Origin: Rhizomys pruinosus
Lineage: Eukaryota; Chordata; Mammalia; Rodentia; Spalacidae
DNA length: 64,000 nucleotides
Assembly: GCA_009823505.1 (NCBI GenBank)
Contig: VZQC01010577.1
Span: forward strand, 850,069 to 914,068
Direction: 5' to 3'
This document shows, piece after piece, positions 22,692 to 33,503 of the stretch. The notes under the pieces are model-generated. The model was given only the letters and a program-made list of their open reading frames with translations. It ran no database searches and was not told where the DNA came from. Made by a program: the position numbers and the translations under genes. The stretch's first letter is position 1. Each line of letters opens with the position of its first letter.

Positions 22692-24310
22692 GTTTAAACA
22701 GACCCATAATATTTGAGGAAATTGAAGATGTAATAAAAAAACCCTCCCAAATAAAAAAAAAGCCTGGACACAGATGGTTTCACAGCAAAATTCTATAAAA
22801 CATATAAAGAGGTCCTACAACCATTAGTACTCAAACTGTTCAGAAGGATACATAGGGAATTCTCCCAAATTCCTTCTATGAAACCAGCATCACTCTAATA
22901 CCAAAACCAGGCAAGCATATAACCAAAAAAGAAAGCTAGACCCATTTCATTAATGAAAATTCTCAAAAAAACTTGCAAATTGCATACAGACCCACATCAA
23001 AACATCATCCACCATGATCAAGTTGCATTCATAACAGAGATGCAGAGAAGGTTCAACATATGTAAATCAATAAATATAAAAAAACACATAAATGGATTGA
23101 AAGAAAAAAATAAACACATGATCATCTCAATTGATGCAGAAAAAGCCTTTGACAAGATCCAGTATCTGTTCATGTTTAAAGTCCTAGAGGGAATCAGACT
23201 GAAGGGAACAATCCTCAACATGATCAAAGCGATATACAACAAACCCACTGCCAACATCATCCTAAATGGAGACGAATTGGAACCATTTCCCTTAAAGGTG
23301 GTAACCCAGCAAGGCTTCCCCCATCACCACTCCTCTTCAACATAGTGCTTGAAACACTGGCTTGGGCAATAAGACAAGAAAAGGAAATTAAAGGAGTACT
23401 AATAGGAAAAGAGGAAGTTAAACTATCCCTTTTTGCAGATGGTATAATAGTTTACCTAAGGGATGCTAAAAACTCCACCAGAAAACTTCTAGAAATGATT
23501 AAGAGTTTCAGTAAAGTGGTGGGATACAAAATTAATTAACCTAGAAAAATCAGTAGCCTTTCTTTACACCAACAATAAACAAGTAGAGAAGGAATATAAG
23601 AAGAACTTCCCACTCACGATAGCCTCAAAAATAATAAAATACCTGGGAACAAACCTAACCAAAGATACCAAAGACCTCTACAACAAAAATTTTAAACTCC
23701 TGAAGAAAGAGATTGAAAATGACATCAAAAGATGGAAAGATCTCCCATGCTCCTGCATTGGAAAAATTAATATAGTAAAAATGTCCATTTTACCCAAATT
23801 GATATCAAATTCAACACAATCCTCATCAACATCCCCATTAGCTTCTTCACAGACTTGGCAAAAAATTCTTAAATTCATGGGAAAAAGAAAAGATCCTGAA
23901 TCGCTAAAGCAGCCCTGAGTGAAAAATGCAATACAAGAGGGATTGCTCTGCCAGACTTCAAGCTATATTACAGGGCTAAAGTCATAAAGAAAACCTGGTA
24001 CTGGCACAAAAACAGACTTGTTGACAAATGGAACAAAATTGAAGATCCAAACTTGAGCTCATACAATTTCAGCCACCTCATATGTGACAAAGGGGCAAAA
24101 AACTCTCAGTGGAAGAAGGATAGCATCTTCAGCAAATGGTGCTGGCAAAACTGGATTACCATTACTAGAAGAACAAAATTAACTCCCTACCTCTCACCCT
24201 GTACAAAAATCAACTCCAAGTGGATCAGAGATCTCAATGTGAAACCTGAAATCCTGAAGGTGATAGAAAAAACAGTTGGCAACAACCTACAAGACACAGG
24301 TATAGGAAAT
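22692..24310 (+). mobile_element. LINE-1 ORF2 fragment (reverse transcriptase region), broken
   Basis: Starts abruptly inside ORF2, upstream of the reverse transcriptase core. Seen: [12 protein letters not shown] (~23130-23165) and [10 protein letters not shown] (~23430-23460), in which the catalytic FADD has become FADG. Further ORF2 follows to ~24310. Stops and frameshifts divide it into pieces. It cannot encode an active enzyme. Confidence 0.88.
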
Positions 24311-24770
24311 ACTTATTTTTTTATCCTTAAAAAAGTTATTAAACTATTTTCATACATCATACATCATTTCTCAATCAAATTTAGAGAATGTGGGTCACCA
24401 GTCTTCCTGTGTAGGGAGGTCTTGGAGATCCACTAATGGGACTTCAGCCAGTGTCCAGTCTATAGAAAGGAAAGTCTGCTCATGCTTCAAAAAGGGAAGC
24501 CTGGTCTAGCAAGACCTGATTTTGTCCTTGAATGGATGGAACTGGTAAATGAAAAGCCAAAAGGAACCAGGGGCTCCCCCCCCCCCAAAAAAAAACCTGG
24601 CGTGACATCTGAGGACCAGATCCTCAACGGATCTTGAGGAAACAAAAACCTTGGTTAATCTGGGCTAACTGTGTGGTCTTAAGCATCCAAAAGGAAAGTA
24701 CAACCAGAAACAAATAATGAGAAATTGTACTTCTGTTATAAAACTTGAGATATTAGTAAATGGACAAAGA

Positions 24771-24836
<66 letters not shown>

Positions 24837-25090
24837 TGTTGTTTTCCCTGTCTTCAATTCTTACTGGCAAATGCATCTACTCTGTGGCTGCTACTGCTTT
24901 TGCCATTCTTCAAAGACATGACACCCAACTTTTTAACCCTCCAATATGGACTGAAGACCCATACCTCTCCGTGATTCCTCCAAACCTTCAATGCCAGATG
25001 GGGACTACTGAAATATCCAGCTTGTGGACTGAGCAGCCACTGGGATTTCAGCCTCTTCAGAGCATAGACTGCCATTGTTGGACTACCCAG
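24311..25090 (+). mobile_element. young LINE-1 3' UTR segment inside ORF2
   Basis: Equivalent to the reverse complement of roughly 5.81-6.29 kb, but with an extra stretch around 24760-24990 that includes (GA)n. It ends at ACTACCCAGG without reaching the UTR's end and with no poly(A). ORF2 resumes directly at AGGAAAAGACTTTC. Confidence 0.7.
24771..24833 (+). repeat. (GA)n microsatellite
   Basis: Near-perfect GA run of ~60 bp within the L1 UTR insert. Confidence 0.95.
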
Positions 25091-25363
25091 GAAAAGACTT
25101 TCTAAATCAGACAGCAGCTGTGCAGGAAATAAGGTCAACAGTCAACAAATGGGACCTCATCAAATTCCAAAGCTTCTGTACAGTGAAAGAAACAATCAAG
25201 GAAGTGAAGAGAAAACCCATAGTGTGGGAGAAAATCTTCACCAGTGATTAATCTGACAGAGCATTAACTTTCAGAATATATAGACTACTTAAAAAAACAA
25301 AGAAGAAAACAAATGACCTACTCAAAAGATGGAGTAAAGAGCTGAACAGAGACTTCACCAGTG
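25091..25363 (+). mobile_element. LINE-1 ORF2, continuation
   Basis: Continues the element of 22692-24310: CAAATGGGACCTCATCAAATT, then the block around GAGCTGAACAGAGACTTCACC. Matches the minus-strand copy at 45.9-46.1 kb, then stops abruptly. Confidence 0.85.
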
Positions 25364-25800
25364 AGTTGAGAAAACAAAAATCAGCCTCTTTGCTTCCCCT
25401 GGGCCGGCTTGGCTGGCTCCCAGCAGCTCAGGACCTCTGAGGCAGCTGAAGTTTAATCTTGTCCATTGTTCATAAATCACCAAACAATAGGTGGAGGTTA
25501 GAGTGCTGATGAAGGCAAGATGGTGCTAACAGAGAAAGCCTGTGTAGGACCGGAATGTTGTAGGCTTCAAGGGCTCTGGTGTGGCAGTTGCAGGAATACA
25601 GAGGGTCTCAGGTTTTGCCCACTAACGGTAACAGAGAAAAGGCTCCGGATGTCCTTGGGTAAGGTTCCACTCCAAGGACACAGTTCCCAATCGTGGGGAG
25701 CTACAGGGAGCCTCGGGTTCACATTGGGCTGGTTGCCTGCTCCCAGCAGGCTGCTGGCAGTGGACCTCAGATTCTTACCACAGCCATGCTAGCCCAAGGA
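25364..25800. other. unexplained GC-rich block
   Basis: About 440 bp markedly richer in G+C than its surroundings, unlike any other segment of the window. A 90-codon open frame (25520-25792) shows no family I recognise. It could be an L1 5' UTR piece, an LTR fragment (CAAGATGGTGCTAAC at ~25519) or part of another retrocopy. I cannot decide. Confidence 0.4.
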
Positions 25801-26838
25801 TGTCATGTGCCTTAGGGAAAATTTCACATTATCTAATTATGAACATATAAGTTGTTATATCAAATCTATTTTTGAAACGTGAAGTTGCCTTTATGGCGGA
25901 AAAAAAAAAAGCTTGTGAAATGTTTCTTAGCGTATTGCTACATTTGGCCACCGGGTGGCAGCATCGGCACGAGCAACCATAATAAAATTGTCCACACGTG
26001 AGGTAGGAAGATGACAGAATTGGAGAAATCTATCACAGGCTAAGAACAGATTTTAGAGGATTCAGATATAATATAGAAGTTTTGTGTTTGTGCCTGTGTG
26101 CATTGAATCCATGGTGCAGGGCCAGAGATTTTATTAGCTTATCTGAAGTTCATAGCATGTAAACATAAGTATTACTAATATTTAGCATTCAAATTTTCTG
26201 ATTATAGATCTTATTTATAAAGAAGAAATGGTGAAATGGTTTTCCCATGGCACCTAAGAGATATTTTTATGCTAGACCTAGAAATACATAGTTCACTTAT
26301 TGACTCATCAATCGTTCTTTAATCTCATAAAAGCAATACTAGATGACAATGCTTTGTGACATTTTACCTGCAAATATTTTCCCCAATCAGTCCTCTGGAA
26401 CTTTTAAAGTGAGTCGAACTTGTCTCTCTTTCTATTACTGTCTCTGTCTTTGAATACTGGGTATTACACTATTTTGCAAATGTTTGTTTTTCTGTTCCTA
26501 TACATTCTCATAACTTTATTTTCACCATTAAGGTAATTTGAAATACTTTAAAAATAATTTCCGTTCTCTTTGTGGGGAAACACTACATCCTGCTAATAAC
26601 AGGAGTTGTAGGTATTCCTGCCTTTGTGTCTTTCCCAACCTCAGGGTTCCTTTCTTGATTTTCCTGAATGAATCTATGTTCACTTTGCTTTACAAAATAG
26701 AAATTGTAAAGTGGTAATACAAACTGAGCTCCTAGGATTCTATTTGAGAAGGGACTATTTACAAAAACAAACTATAATGAGTGGTGTTTTAAGGCCTTTA
26801 AAATGTTCTTGTTTCAAGATGATGTTGTAAGGTAGTGA
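25801..26838. other. apparently unique AT-rich sequence with a CTCF-like site
   Basis: No gene recognised. A CTCF-like core is listed separately. Fragments near 26340-26540 faintly resemble ancient L1, but I cannot support that. Confidence 0.4.
25948..25962 (+). promoter_or_regulatory. candidate CTCF site
   Basis: CCACCGGGTGGCAGC matches the CTCF core (CCACNAGNTGGCAGY) except for one A to G, in otherwise unique sequence. Confidence 0.4.
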
Positions 26839-26839
26839 T

Positions 26840-27850
26840 CATTTTCTTTGTTTTTCTATTTTTAAATGAATTTTTGTGCGTTTCATACAATATATCTTTT
26901 TTTTTTTTTTTTTGGTCTGATATATCTTAACTACATTCAGGTCCCCTCCCCTATCTGCAGCCCCCATAGCTCGCTCACCAGATTTCAGGTGTTTGGTCTT
27001 ATACAGTAACGTCTCCTGAGTCAAGTTTGTGTCCTCAGATGTCCTTCAATTTGAGTTCATCTCCTAGAGCTTGGTCAACCTATCTAACACCACACTTTAA
27101 CCTTTTCTAAGCCTAGGGAACAACCTGTGGAAGAGGGGGCGCGGTAGAATGTTAGGGCTGCAATTGGGGTGAATGGTGAAACTACAACAATATAGACTGG
27201 ACACTCATTTGATCAACTTGATTGAACATACAAGCTCCCCCTGCTGGATGGTGGGACCCATGAGCTGTGTGGGTTTGGGCACAACTGCTCGCAAATTGGT
27301 TTTACATGAAGGATGCTTGTACTCACAAATTATCACTTATTGTTAAAAAAAATGAAAACAAAACAAAACAAAACAAACAGAGAAAGATGCAGAAAAGTTA
27401 TAGCAGAATGCATGATCTGGGATGGGTAAGGGTGGGGTGGGGGGAAGGGAAGGGGATATATGCCTGAACTGAATTGGAAAACGATGTCTGAAATACACAA
27501 AGCATGGCCAATAGCTCCTTGACTACAGTTGGGGCTTCTTTCCCACTTACCCGGCTTGGACTTTTGTCCAGTTAGAGTTGGCATGGGTCTTGTCCATGCT
27601 TGACTGTTGCTGTAAATTCATATGAGCGAGTTCTCATCTGTCTGGAAACTCGTTTTCCTTGTGGTCATGTACCACCACAGGCACTTAAAGTTTTCCTGCT
27701 CTCTCTGAGGCAATGCTCCCTGATACCTGGATGACAGAAGTTTAATATGGGAATCATTGTCATTTAAGAGGCAATGATACTGGGGCTTAAAGGGGTCACT
27801 TGACCTCAGGATGTAGCCTGGAAAGAAAAGGCAAACACAGATGTCGAGTT
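26840..27850 (-). mobile_element. Lx LINE-1 3' UTR, split by another L1
   Basis: Minus-strand Lx 3' UTR at 26840-27106 and 27506-27850, with the usual AGATGTCC / GAGTTGGCATGGGTCTTGTC phrases. Bases equivalent to ~30 bp of the UTR are missing where the inner L1 sits. A T18 run is at ~26899-26916. Confidence 0.75.
27107..27505 (+). mobile_element. young LINE-1 3' UTR, no poly(A)
   Basis: Plus-strand copy of the UTR seen at 299-985, from CCTTTTCTAAGCCTAGGG to AATACACAAAGCAT, carrying an (AAAAC)n patch at 27355-27376. It stops at AAGCAT just before the AATAAAA tail and shows no flanking TSD. Confidence 0.8.
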
Positions 27851-28560
27851 TCATTCTGACTGGCTTTCAGGTGATCCTTTCCGTCCCTCAACTCTGGTCC
27901 TTTGCCATTTACATTGGAATAGGAATTGTGTCGCATAGTGATATCAAATTATAATCAATCTTTTCCATTCCATACCTATATCACCAAGATCTCACATGTA
28001 TTTATGTGAAATGTTTGTCTAAGTATGTCTGGTGTGGGATAAATAATTTCTTTTTTGAAATAGGCTTGTTGCAGGATTATTGGATACTTAGAGGGGGAGC
28101 TAAGATCACTCCCAGCTGCACAGAGTTTCTCCCTGTTGCTGACATCTGTGCCTTCCCATGGAAGGTGTACAGGATGTTGGAACTCTAGGGGGCAGGGGCA
28201 CATAAAAGGTCTGCCACATGGGGGTTATAACATCTGTACTTCCTGTTCTTCCAGTCTCCTCCCCAGTAATCAGATGTCAAGTATAACTTTAGAGCTTAAA
28301 TTCATTTCTGTCTTATTCTCTCTGGCAGTGAGAATGGACCTTACAACAGCTGCAGGGGTTAAATCACGACTGTGGCATGGGAAGCTGTAGTCGTGTCTTA
28401 TCTTCTGGGCTTCCAGCACTTCTTATTTATAGGAATAGTAATAATAAGGTTGGTGGTAATAAGGGCAGCAGCTAACAAGTTTTAACAGATGACAGAATGA
28501 TGCTGCCCTTTATAATGAGCAATAACTTTGTTATTGCTGTTGGCATTCAACATATTACAT
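27851..28560. other. unassigned, possibly an old LTR
   Basis: Unique-looking ~700 bp. CACATAAAAGG at ~28200 resembles a TATA box and the composition at 28080-28400 is more balanced, but no terminal motifs or coding signal support a call. Confidence 0.35.
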
Positions 28561-28565
28561 GTCAT

Positions 28566-28793
28566 GGAGAGATGGCCTAGCGGTTAAGAGCGCCAACCGC
28601 TCAGAGGACCCGGGTTCTATCCCCAGCACCCACATGGCAGCTAAGAACCGTCTGAAACTCCAATTTCAGGAGAACTCCAGTTCCAGGGGAATCCGAGACC
28701 TTCTTCTGACCTCCGCGGCATTGCACGACACGGGTGCACAAACCTGCATGCAGAAAGTACATTTATACACATACAGAAATAAAAAAAAATAAG
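28566..28793 (+). mobile_element. B2 SINE, full length, low divergence
   Basis: GGAGAGATGGCCTAGCGGTT head, GGCATTGCACGACACGGGTG core and an A-rich tail. Member of the local young subfamily. Confidence 0.93.
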
Positions 28794-28894
28794 AACACTT
28801 ATAGTTTTGGACAGTCATTGGAGAAGGAATGAGGAAAAACTATGGTGTCTAACTGGGACTTGGCAAGGCAAATTACTAACTTAAAATATGATGT

Positions 28895-29090
28895 TGGGCT
28901 GGCAAGATGGTTCAGTAAGGAAAGGTGTTTGCTGCTAAGGATGATGATCTGAGTTCCATCCCTGGAACCCACATAGTGAAAAGAGAATATTGAGTCTTGT
29001 GAGTTGTCCTCTGACCTCCTCCACATATGCATTGCTGCACACACACCACACACACCCACACCCCCCCCCCACACACACTAAATAAGAGTA
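28895..29090 (+). mobile_element. B3-like (B2 superfamily) SINE with CA-rich tail
   Basis: GGCTGGCAAGATGGTTCAGTAAGG, GAGTTCCATCCCTGGAACCC and GTTGTCCTCTGACCTCC follow the B3 plan. The CACACC/CCCC run at 29036-29077 is its simple-sequence region. Confidence 0.75.
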
Positions 29091-29417
29091 ATGAAAAATT
29101 AAAAATATGCAACTAAAAACAAAAATAAAATATGAAATTATAGAGATGATTTCATTTGATGTAAACTTACAAATGATTTTACTTTTTAAGCTTTTAATGA
29201 GGGATGTGACTTGGGTCCCAAAGCATATTTTCTTTAGACTTTAGAACAGAAAGAATTATGACAATACTACAGAAAAATAATGTTTTACACAACTCTAAGA
29301 AGATGATAGTCCACACTTTAGCCATCAACATATACCCTCCTTTTCTAATTAAAATTGATGAAAATCTATTTTATTGTATATTAGATATTGTCAATAATTA
29401 AGGTACAAACAACATTC

Positions 29418-29560
29418 TTAAAATTATTTTTAATTGAATTTTGTAAATTTCATGCAATATATTTTTATCAAATTTAAATATCCTCTGGTATCTGCACCAT
29501 TTATTAACCTCCACACCAAATTTATGTACTCAAATATGTATATATCTATATACATATAAA
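29418..29560 (-). mobile_element. Lx LINE-1 3' end fragment
   Basis: TTAATTGAATTTTGTAAATTTC and the following stretch match the start of minus-strand Lx 3' ends elsewhere in the window. Confidence 0.6.
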
Positions 29561-30082
29561 ACCTTAAAGTGTTACTTTTATACTTTGAGCATAAGAAAGC
29601 AATTATTCTTCTAAAAATCACGGAAACACACTGAATTATCTGATCAAGAAATGTGGCTACTTAAGTACTTTCATTCTTCATGTCATATAGTGAAAACATG
29701 CACTGTTACCTCAGGCCTCATTCATAAGACCATTATTTATTTAAAAATAAAATAAAACACTACAAATGTATACAAAGAACACTTGAATTCAACTGTTCCT
29801 TGTAAATGACACTTCAAGGTTGACTTATGTAAGGAATCTAACATCCTGTCCAGAGGAATTGTGGACTGTTTATAATGTATTGAAATGATAAAAATAAAAT
29901 TCATGGCACTCTGTATGAAAATCAGTAAAGACAATGTAATATTTCTCATAGAAAAATATCATTTGGTATCATAAATTTAAGGTGCCAATTTACATATGTA
30001 TTCAAATTGGAATATATTTACACCTTGTGTTGCAATGTTATCTTATGAAACTTGTAAAAACGCTATAATTAAAAAATATTTG
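29561..30082. other. unassigned AT-rich spacer
   Basis: No gene, RNA or repeat recognised. Confidence 0.5.
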
Positions 30083-30228
30083 TGGCCAGGCTTGGTGGCT
30101 CACACCTTTAATCCCAGCACTTGGGAAGCAGAGGCAGATGGATCTCTATGAGTTCAAGGTCAGCCTGATCGACATAGTGAGTTCTAGGACAGCTGGGGTT
30201 ACAGGAAGATCCTGTCTCAAAAAGACCA
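30083..30228 (+). mobile_element. B1 SINE
   Basis: Full-length: CAGGCTTGGTGGCTCACACC to CTGTCTCAAAAAGACC. Immediately followed by an Lx 3' end. Confidence 0.9.
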
Positions 30229-30425
30229 AAACGGGCTCCAGTGGATGAACTCACACAGAGGAACATCTGGGCACAAAACATGACTTGATAAGCATTAGCA
30301 TATATGACAGAAATCTGGTGGGCAGACTATGGGGGGCAGCCGAGGGAGGGGTTTTGAATATTATTGAGATGTATTTTTTGAAATCCACTAAAATTCAATA
30401 AAAATATACATTGGAAAAGAAAATA
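30229..30425 (+). mobile_element. Lx LINE-1 3' terminus
   Basis: CCAGTGGATGAACTCACAC to CAATAAAAATATACATTGG. The same terminal 190 bp occurs at 3480-3660, 37.2-37.4 kb and 44.35-44.52 kb. Confidence 0.8.
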
Positions 30426-30429
30426 TAAA

Positions 30430-31165
30430 TATTATTGATTCTTTGATAATTTCACACAATGTAATTCAGACCTTCTCCATCCACACCCCCACACTTCTGC
30501 TACCTCAATGACCTTATGCCTCCATTGTTTTCAAGTTGTATTGACTCTAATTTGTGTTTCTGTTCCTCAAAGCTCTTGGGCCAGAGTCTATGCCCTGGAG
30601 CCTGGACCAGCTACCAAGTGCCATAACCTCCAAGAAAGGGACTCTGTTTCCCAGCATCTATCAATTGCCAGGTAATTCAAAACAAAAGGATTCCTTTCCC
30701 CTTTTCCTATTAACAATTTTCAATGCATTTCTCTGTTTGGTTCCCAGGATGCAGTCAGTAAATCCTTGAGGTGGTGCCTTTACCTAGCTTGGAACTTTCT
30801 CTTGTGTGTCATTTTTTTCAAATTCATTCACCTATAACAATTCTTTCTAGTTATTGCTTTACTGACTGTTTCTTAGGATGACTTCTTTGAGCTAGCTACA
30901 AAATTAATTCAAAATAATGAATTTATTGTGGACATAAAGCATTAAATTCACAGTTACTTGTTGAAGTAGGTTTAAATTTGCAACAGTTTATTTCTAGGAA
31001 AGGAATCTTTGTCCCCAGCCTGTCACTCCGCTCCAAACAGATTTTCAAATGCTGATAGATTCTCAGGAATTTCTACCAGATTGCATTATTAAATTTTATT
31101 ATCCGCTATGTTCAAGCAAATGCCTTTTATTCCTGGCTGATGGACAGGAAAACAAGGTAATTAAA
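30430..31165. other. degenerate L1 3' end then unassigned sequence
   Basis: 30430-30560 weakly resembles minus-strand L1 3' UTR. The remainder is unassigned. The open frame at 30554-30769 has no recognisable family. Confidence 0.4.

Positions 31166-31167
<2 letters not shown>

Positions 31168-31203
<36 letters not shown>
31168..31203. repeat. (GT)n microsatellite
   Basis: Perfect GT dinucleotide run; it translates to spurious Cys-Val repeats. Confidence 0.95.
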
Positions 31204-31209
<6 letters not shown>

Positions 31210-31485
31210 GTGTGTATGGAGGTCAGAGGTCAAAGGTGGGTGCCTTCCTCTCTCATTCTTTACTTTTTGAGACAGGGTCTGTTAGTAAACTTGGTACTCC
31301 TCATTTCAAGTAGACTAGATGAGCAAACTCTAGGGATATGTGTGTACCTGACCCACAGCCTTGGAAGCACAGATTTGTGCCTCAGCGCCCAGCTTTTTAG
31401 TGTGTGATGGATGGGGCTCTAAACTCAAATTCTCTTATTTGTCCAATAAGCTCTTTATCACTGAACCATAATGCCAGCTCCCAGA
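31210..31485 (-). mobile_element. B4/B3-like composite SINE
   Basis: GGAGGTCAGAGGTCAAAGGTG at the left, TTTTTGAGACAGGGTCTG (B1-like part) and CACTGAACCATAATGCCAGC at the right. Diverged. Confidence 0.6.
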
Positions 31486-31734
31486 TAAGTAATTTTCAAT
31501 GATAATTGGAAAGTTAATAATTAATTTTTACAGCATTTAAATTGTTAAGGGATCCAAAGTTACAAAACATGTTTAGAGGGTCACATTTTGATAGTTGAGT
31601 TGTATGCAGGTAAAGAAACAATTACTTAACATTCCTACATTACATAACAAGTTGATGAGTAGCATCAGGTATTATATTTACTAGAAAACAAAGAAATAAA
31701 AAGGAATTATTCAGTTTGTCTTATAAAGAAAAAT

Positions 31735-32600
31735 TTGGTGCTAGCATCACAAATGAGGGATACCATACGTCCTTTGTTTTTCTGGGACTGTTACTTTACT
31801 TAGCATAATGGCTTCTAGTTCCATCCATTTATCTGCAAAGTTCATGGTGTCATCTTTCTTTTTTTTTTCTTTTCTTTTTTTTTTTATTGATGCTTTGTGC
31901 ATTTCATACATCATTTTCCAATTCAGTTTAGGCATATTTCCCTTTCCCTTCCCCCCTACCCCCACCCATCCCAGATCATGCATTTTGCCATAACTGTCCT
32001 GCATCTTTCTCTCAGTTTTTTTTTTCATTTTTTAGCTATAAGTGATGATCCATGAGTACAAGCATCCTTCATATGAAACCAATTTGCAGGCTGTTGTGCC
32101 CAAACCCCACAGCCCCACCATCCAGCGGGGGCTGAGGGGTTGTATGTTCAATCAAGTTGATCAAATAAGTGTCCAGACTACATTGCTGTAGTTTCACTAT
32201 TCACCTCAATCGCAGCCCTTACATTCTACCACGCCCCCTCTTCCACAGATTGTTCCCTAGGCTTGGAAAAGGGGCACAGGTGGATGAGAAGCAAAACAGT
32301 CCACTCTCTCTGGAGCTTTTGTCTTGGACTCTGGTCAATTCTGTCTGTTTCCTTTCATGGGCTGACAGTTTGTCCAGGAATAACCTTTCGATCCTACTAA
32401 TGAAGCACAAGCAGTTAGATATATAGGTGTCATCTTTCTTTACTGCTGCATAGAACTCCATTGTGTAGATGTATCACATTTTCTTTATTCACTCATCAGT
32501 TGAGGTTGCTTCCAGCTCTTCGCTATTGTGAAGAGATTTGCAATAAATATAAATGTGCATGTATCTCTGCAGTAGGATGAGTGTTGTGGTTATATACACA
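31735..32600 (-). mobile_element. older LINE-1 ORF2 3' end, split by a younger L1
   Basis: ORF2 C-terminal region on the minus strand: 31735-31845 and 32441-32600 align to contiguous L1 at 45.29-45.54 kb. The gap is filled by the young L1 at 31861-32425. Confidence 0.85.
31846..32440 (-). mobile_element. young LINE-1 3' UTR with 15-bp TSD
   Basis: Body at 31861-32425, minus strand, with poly(T) at the left. Flanked by GGTGTCATCTTTCTT (31846-31860, 32426-32440). Contains the full young 3' UTR from CTATATATCTAACTGC (reverse strand) through the polypurine tract to the tail. Confidence 0.95.
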
Positions 32601-32629
32601 AAATTTTAATAAAATTAAGGTATATAAAA

Positions 32630-33105
32630 ATAAAAACCATGCAGCAGTAAAGAAAGATGACATCATGAGCTTTGCAGGAAAATAGCTGGAGCTAGAGGAC
32701 ATCATGCTGAGTGAAGTAACACAGTCCCAGAAAAACAAATGACGAATGGTATCCCTCACCTGTGGATGTTAGTGCCAATTACCTAGTTGTAAGTATTTCT
32801 TGTGTACGGCCCCTTGAGCTTTTGTCCAAAGCAGTTTGGAGTGATGCATATTATAAACAACAACAACAACAACAAACAACAACAACAGAAAGGACTGCAT
32901 CAAAGAACTGACTGAAACAGTGAAATTTTGCTCCAAACAGTCAACTTCCACATGGAGAATATTGAGAAAGACTGAGAAAGAGATGAAAAGCATGTTTGGC
33001 AGAATGCATGAGCTCTGGTGGGGTGGGGGGATGTTCAACCCATGGGGATGAACATGGGTCTAGATTTGATAAAAAATATATATAAATAAATAAATTTTAA
33101 AAAGA
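32630..33105 (+). mobile_element. LINE-1 3' end (ORF2 tail + 3' UTR)
   Basis: ORF2 tail CAGCAGTAAAGAAAGATGAC, then a UTR with (CAA)n at 32857-32887 and a G-rich run at 33015-33030, ending in (TAAA)n. Same UTR type as the minus-strand L1 at 44.96-45.30 kb. It abuts the minus-strand L1 head to head, with overlapping ORF2 content, so they are separate insertions rather than one inverted element. Confidence 0.8.
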
Positions 33106-33250
33106 CACTGATGGAATACATTGCAGAGAGCAGAGTGCTCTGATTGCACATGCACAAATCCAATTTCCATGTAATTGGATCATCTTGGCCCAGTCACCTA
33201 CATTTTCCACGTTTATTAATGCATAAAATGTGACTAAAATGAGTGTCCCA

Positions 33251-33503
33251 AAAAAATAGAAACAAGGGGCTGGAGAGATGGCCTAGTGGTTAGGAGTGCC
33301 AACTGCTCTTGCAGAGGACACGGATTCAATCCCCACACCCACATGGCGGCTGAGAACTGTCTTTAACTCCAGTTCCAGAGGAATCTGACGCCCTCTTCTG
33401 ACCTCCACGGCATTGCACGATACAGATGCACAAACCTACATGCAGACAGTACATTCATACACACAAAAAATAAATAAAATAAAAATAAATAAAAAACAGA
33501 AAC
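33251..33503 (+). mobile_element. B2 SINE with imperfect TSD
   Basis: Body at 33266-33489. The flanks AAAAAATAGAAACA and AAAAAACAGAAACC are near-identical. Local B2 subfamily. Confidence 0.9.

Noticed and set aside
25520..25792. 90-codon open frame in the GC-rich block
   Set aside because: No family signature, and GC-rich sequence yields such frames by chance. Kept only as an unexplained block.
31735..33105. Single twin-primed L1 spanning minus and plus parts
   Set aside because: The two parts share the same ORF2 end region, which a single inverted insertion would not duplicate; they are treated as separate insertions.
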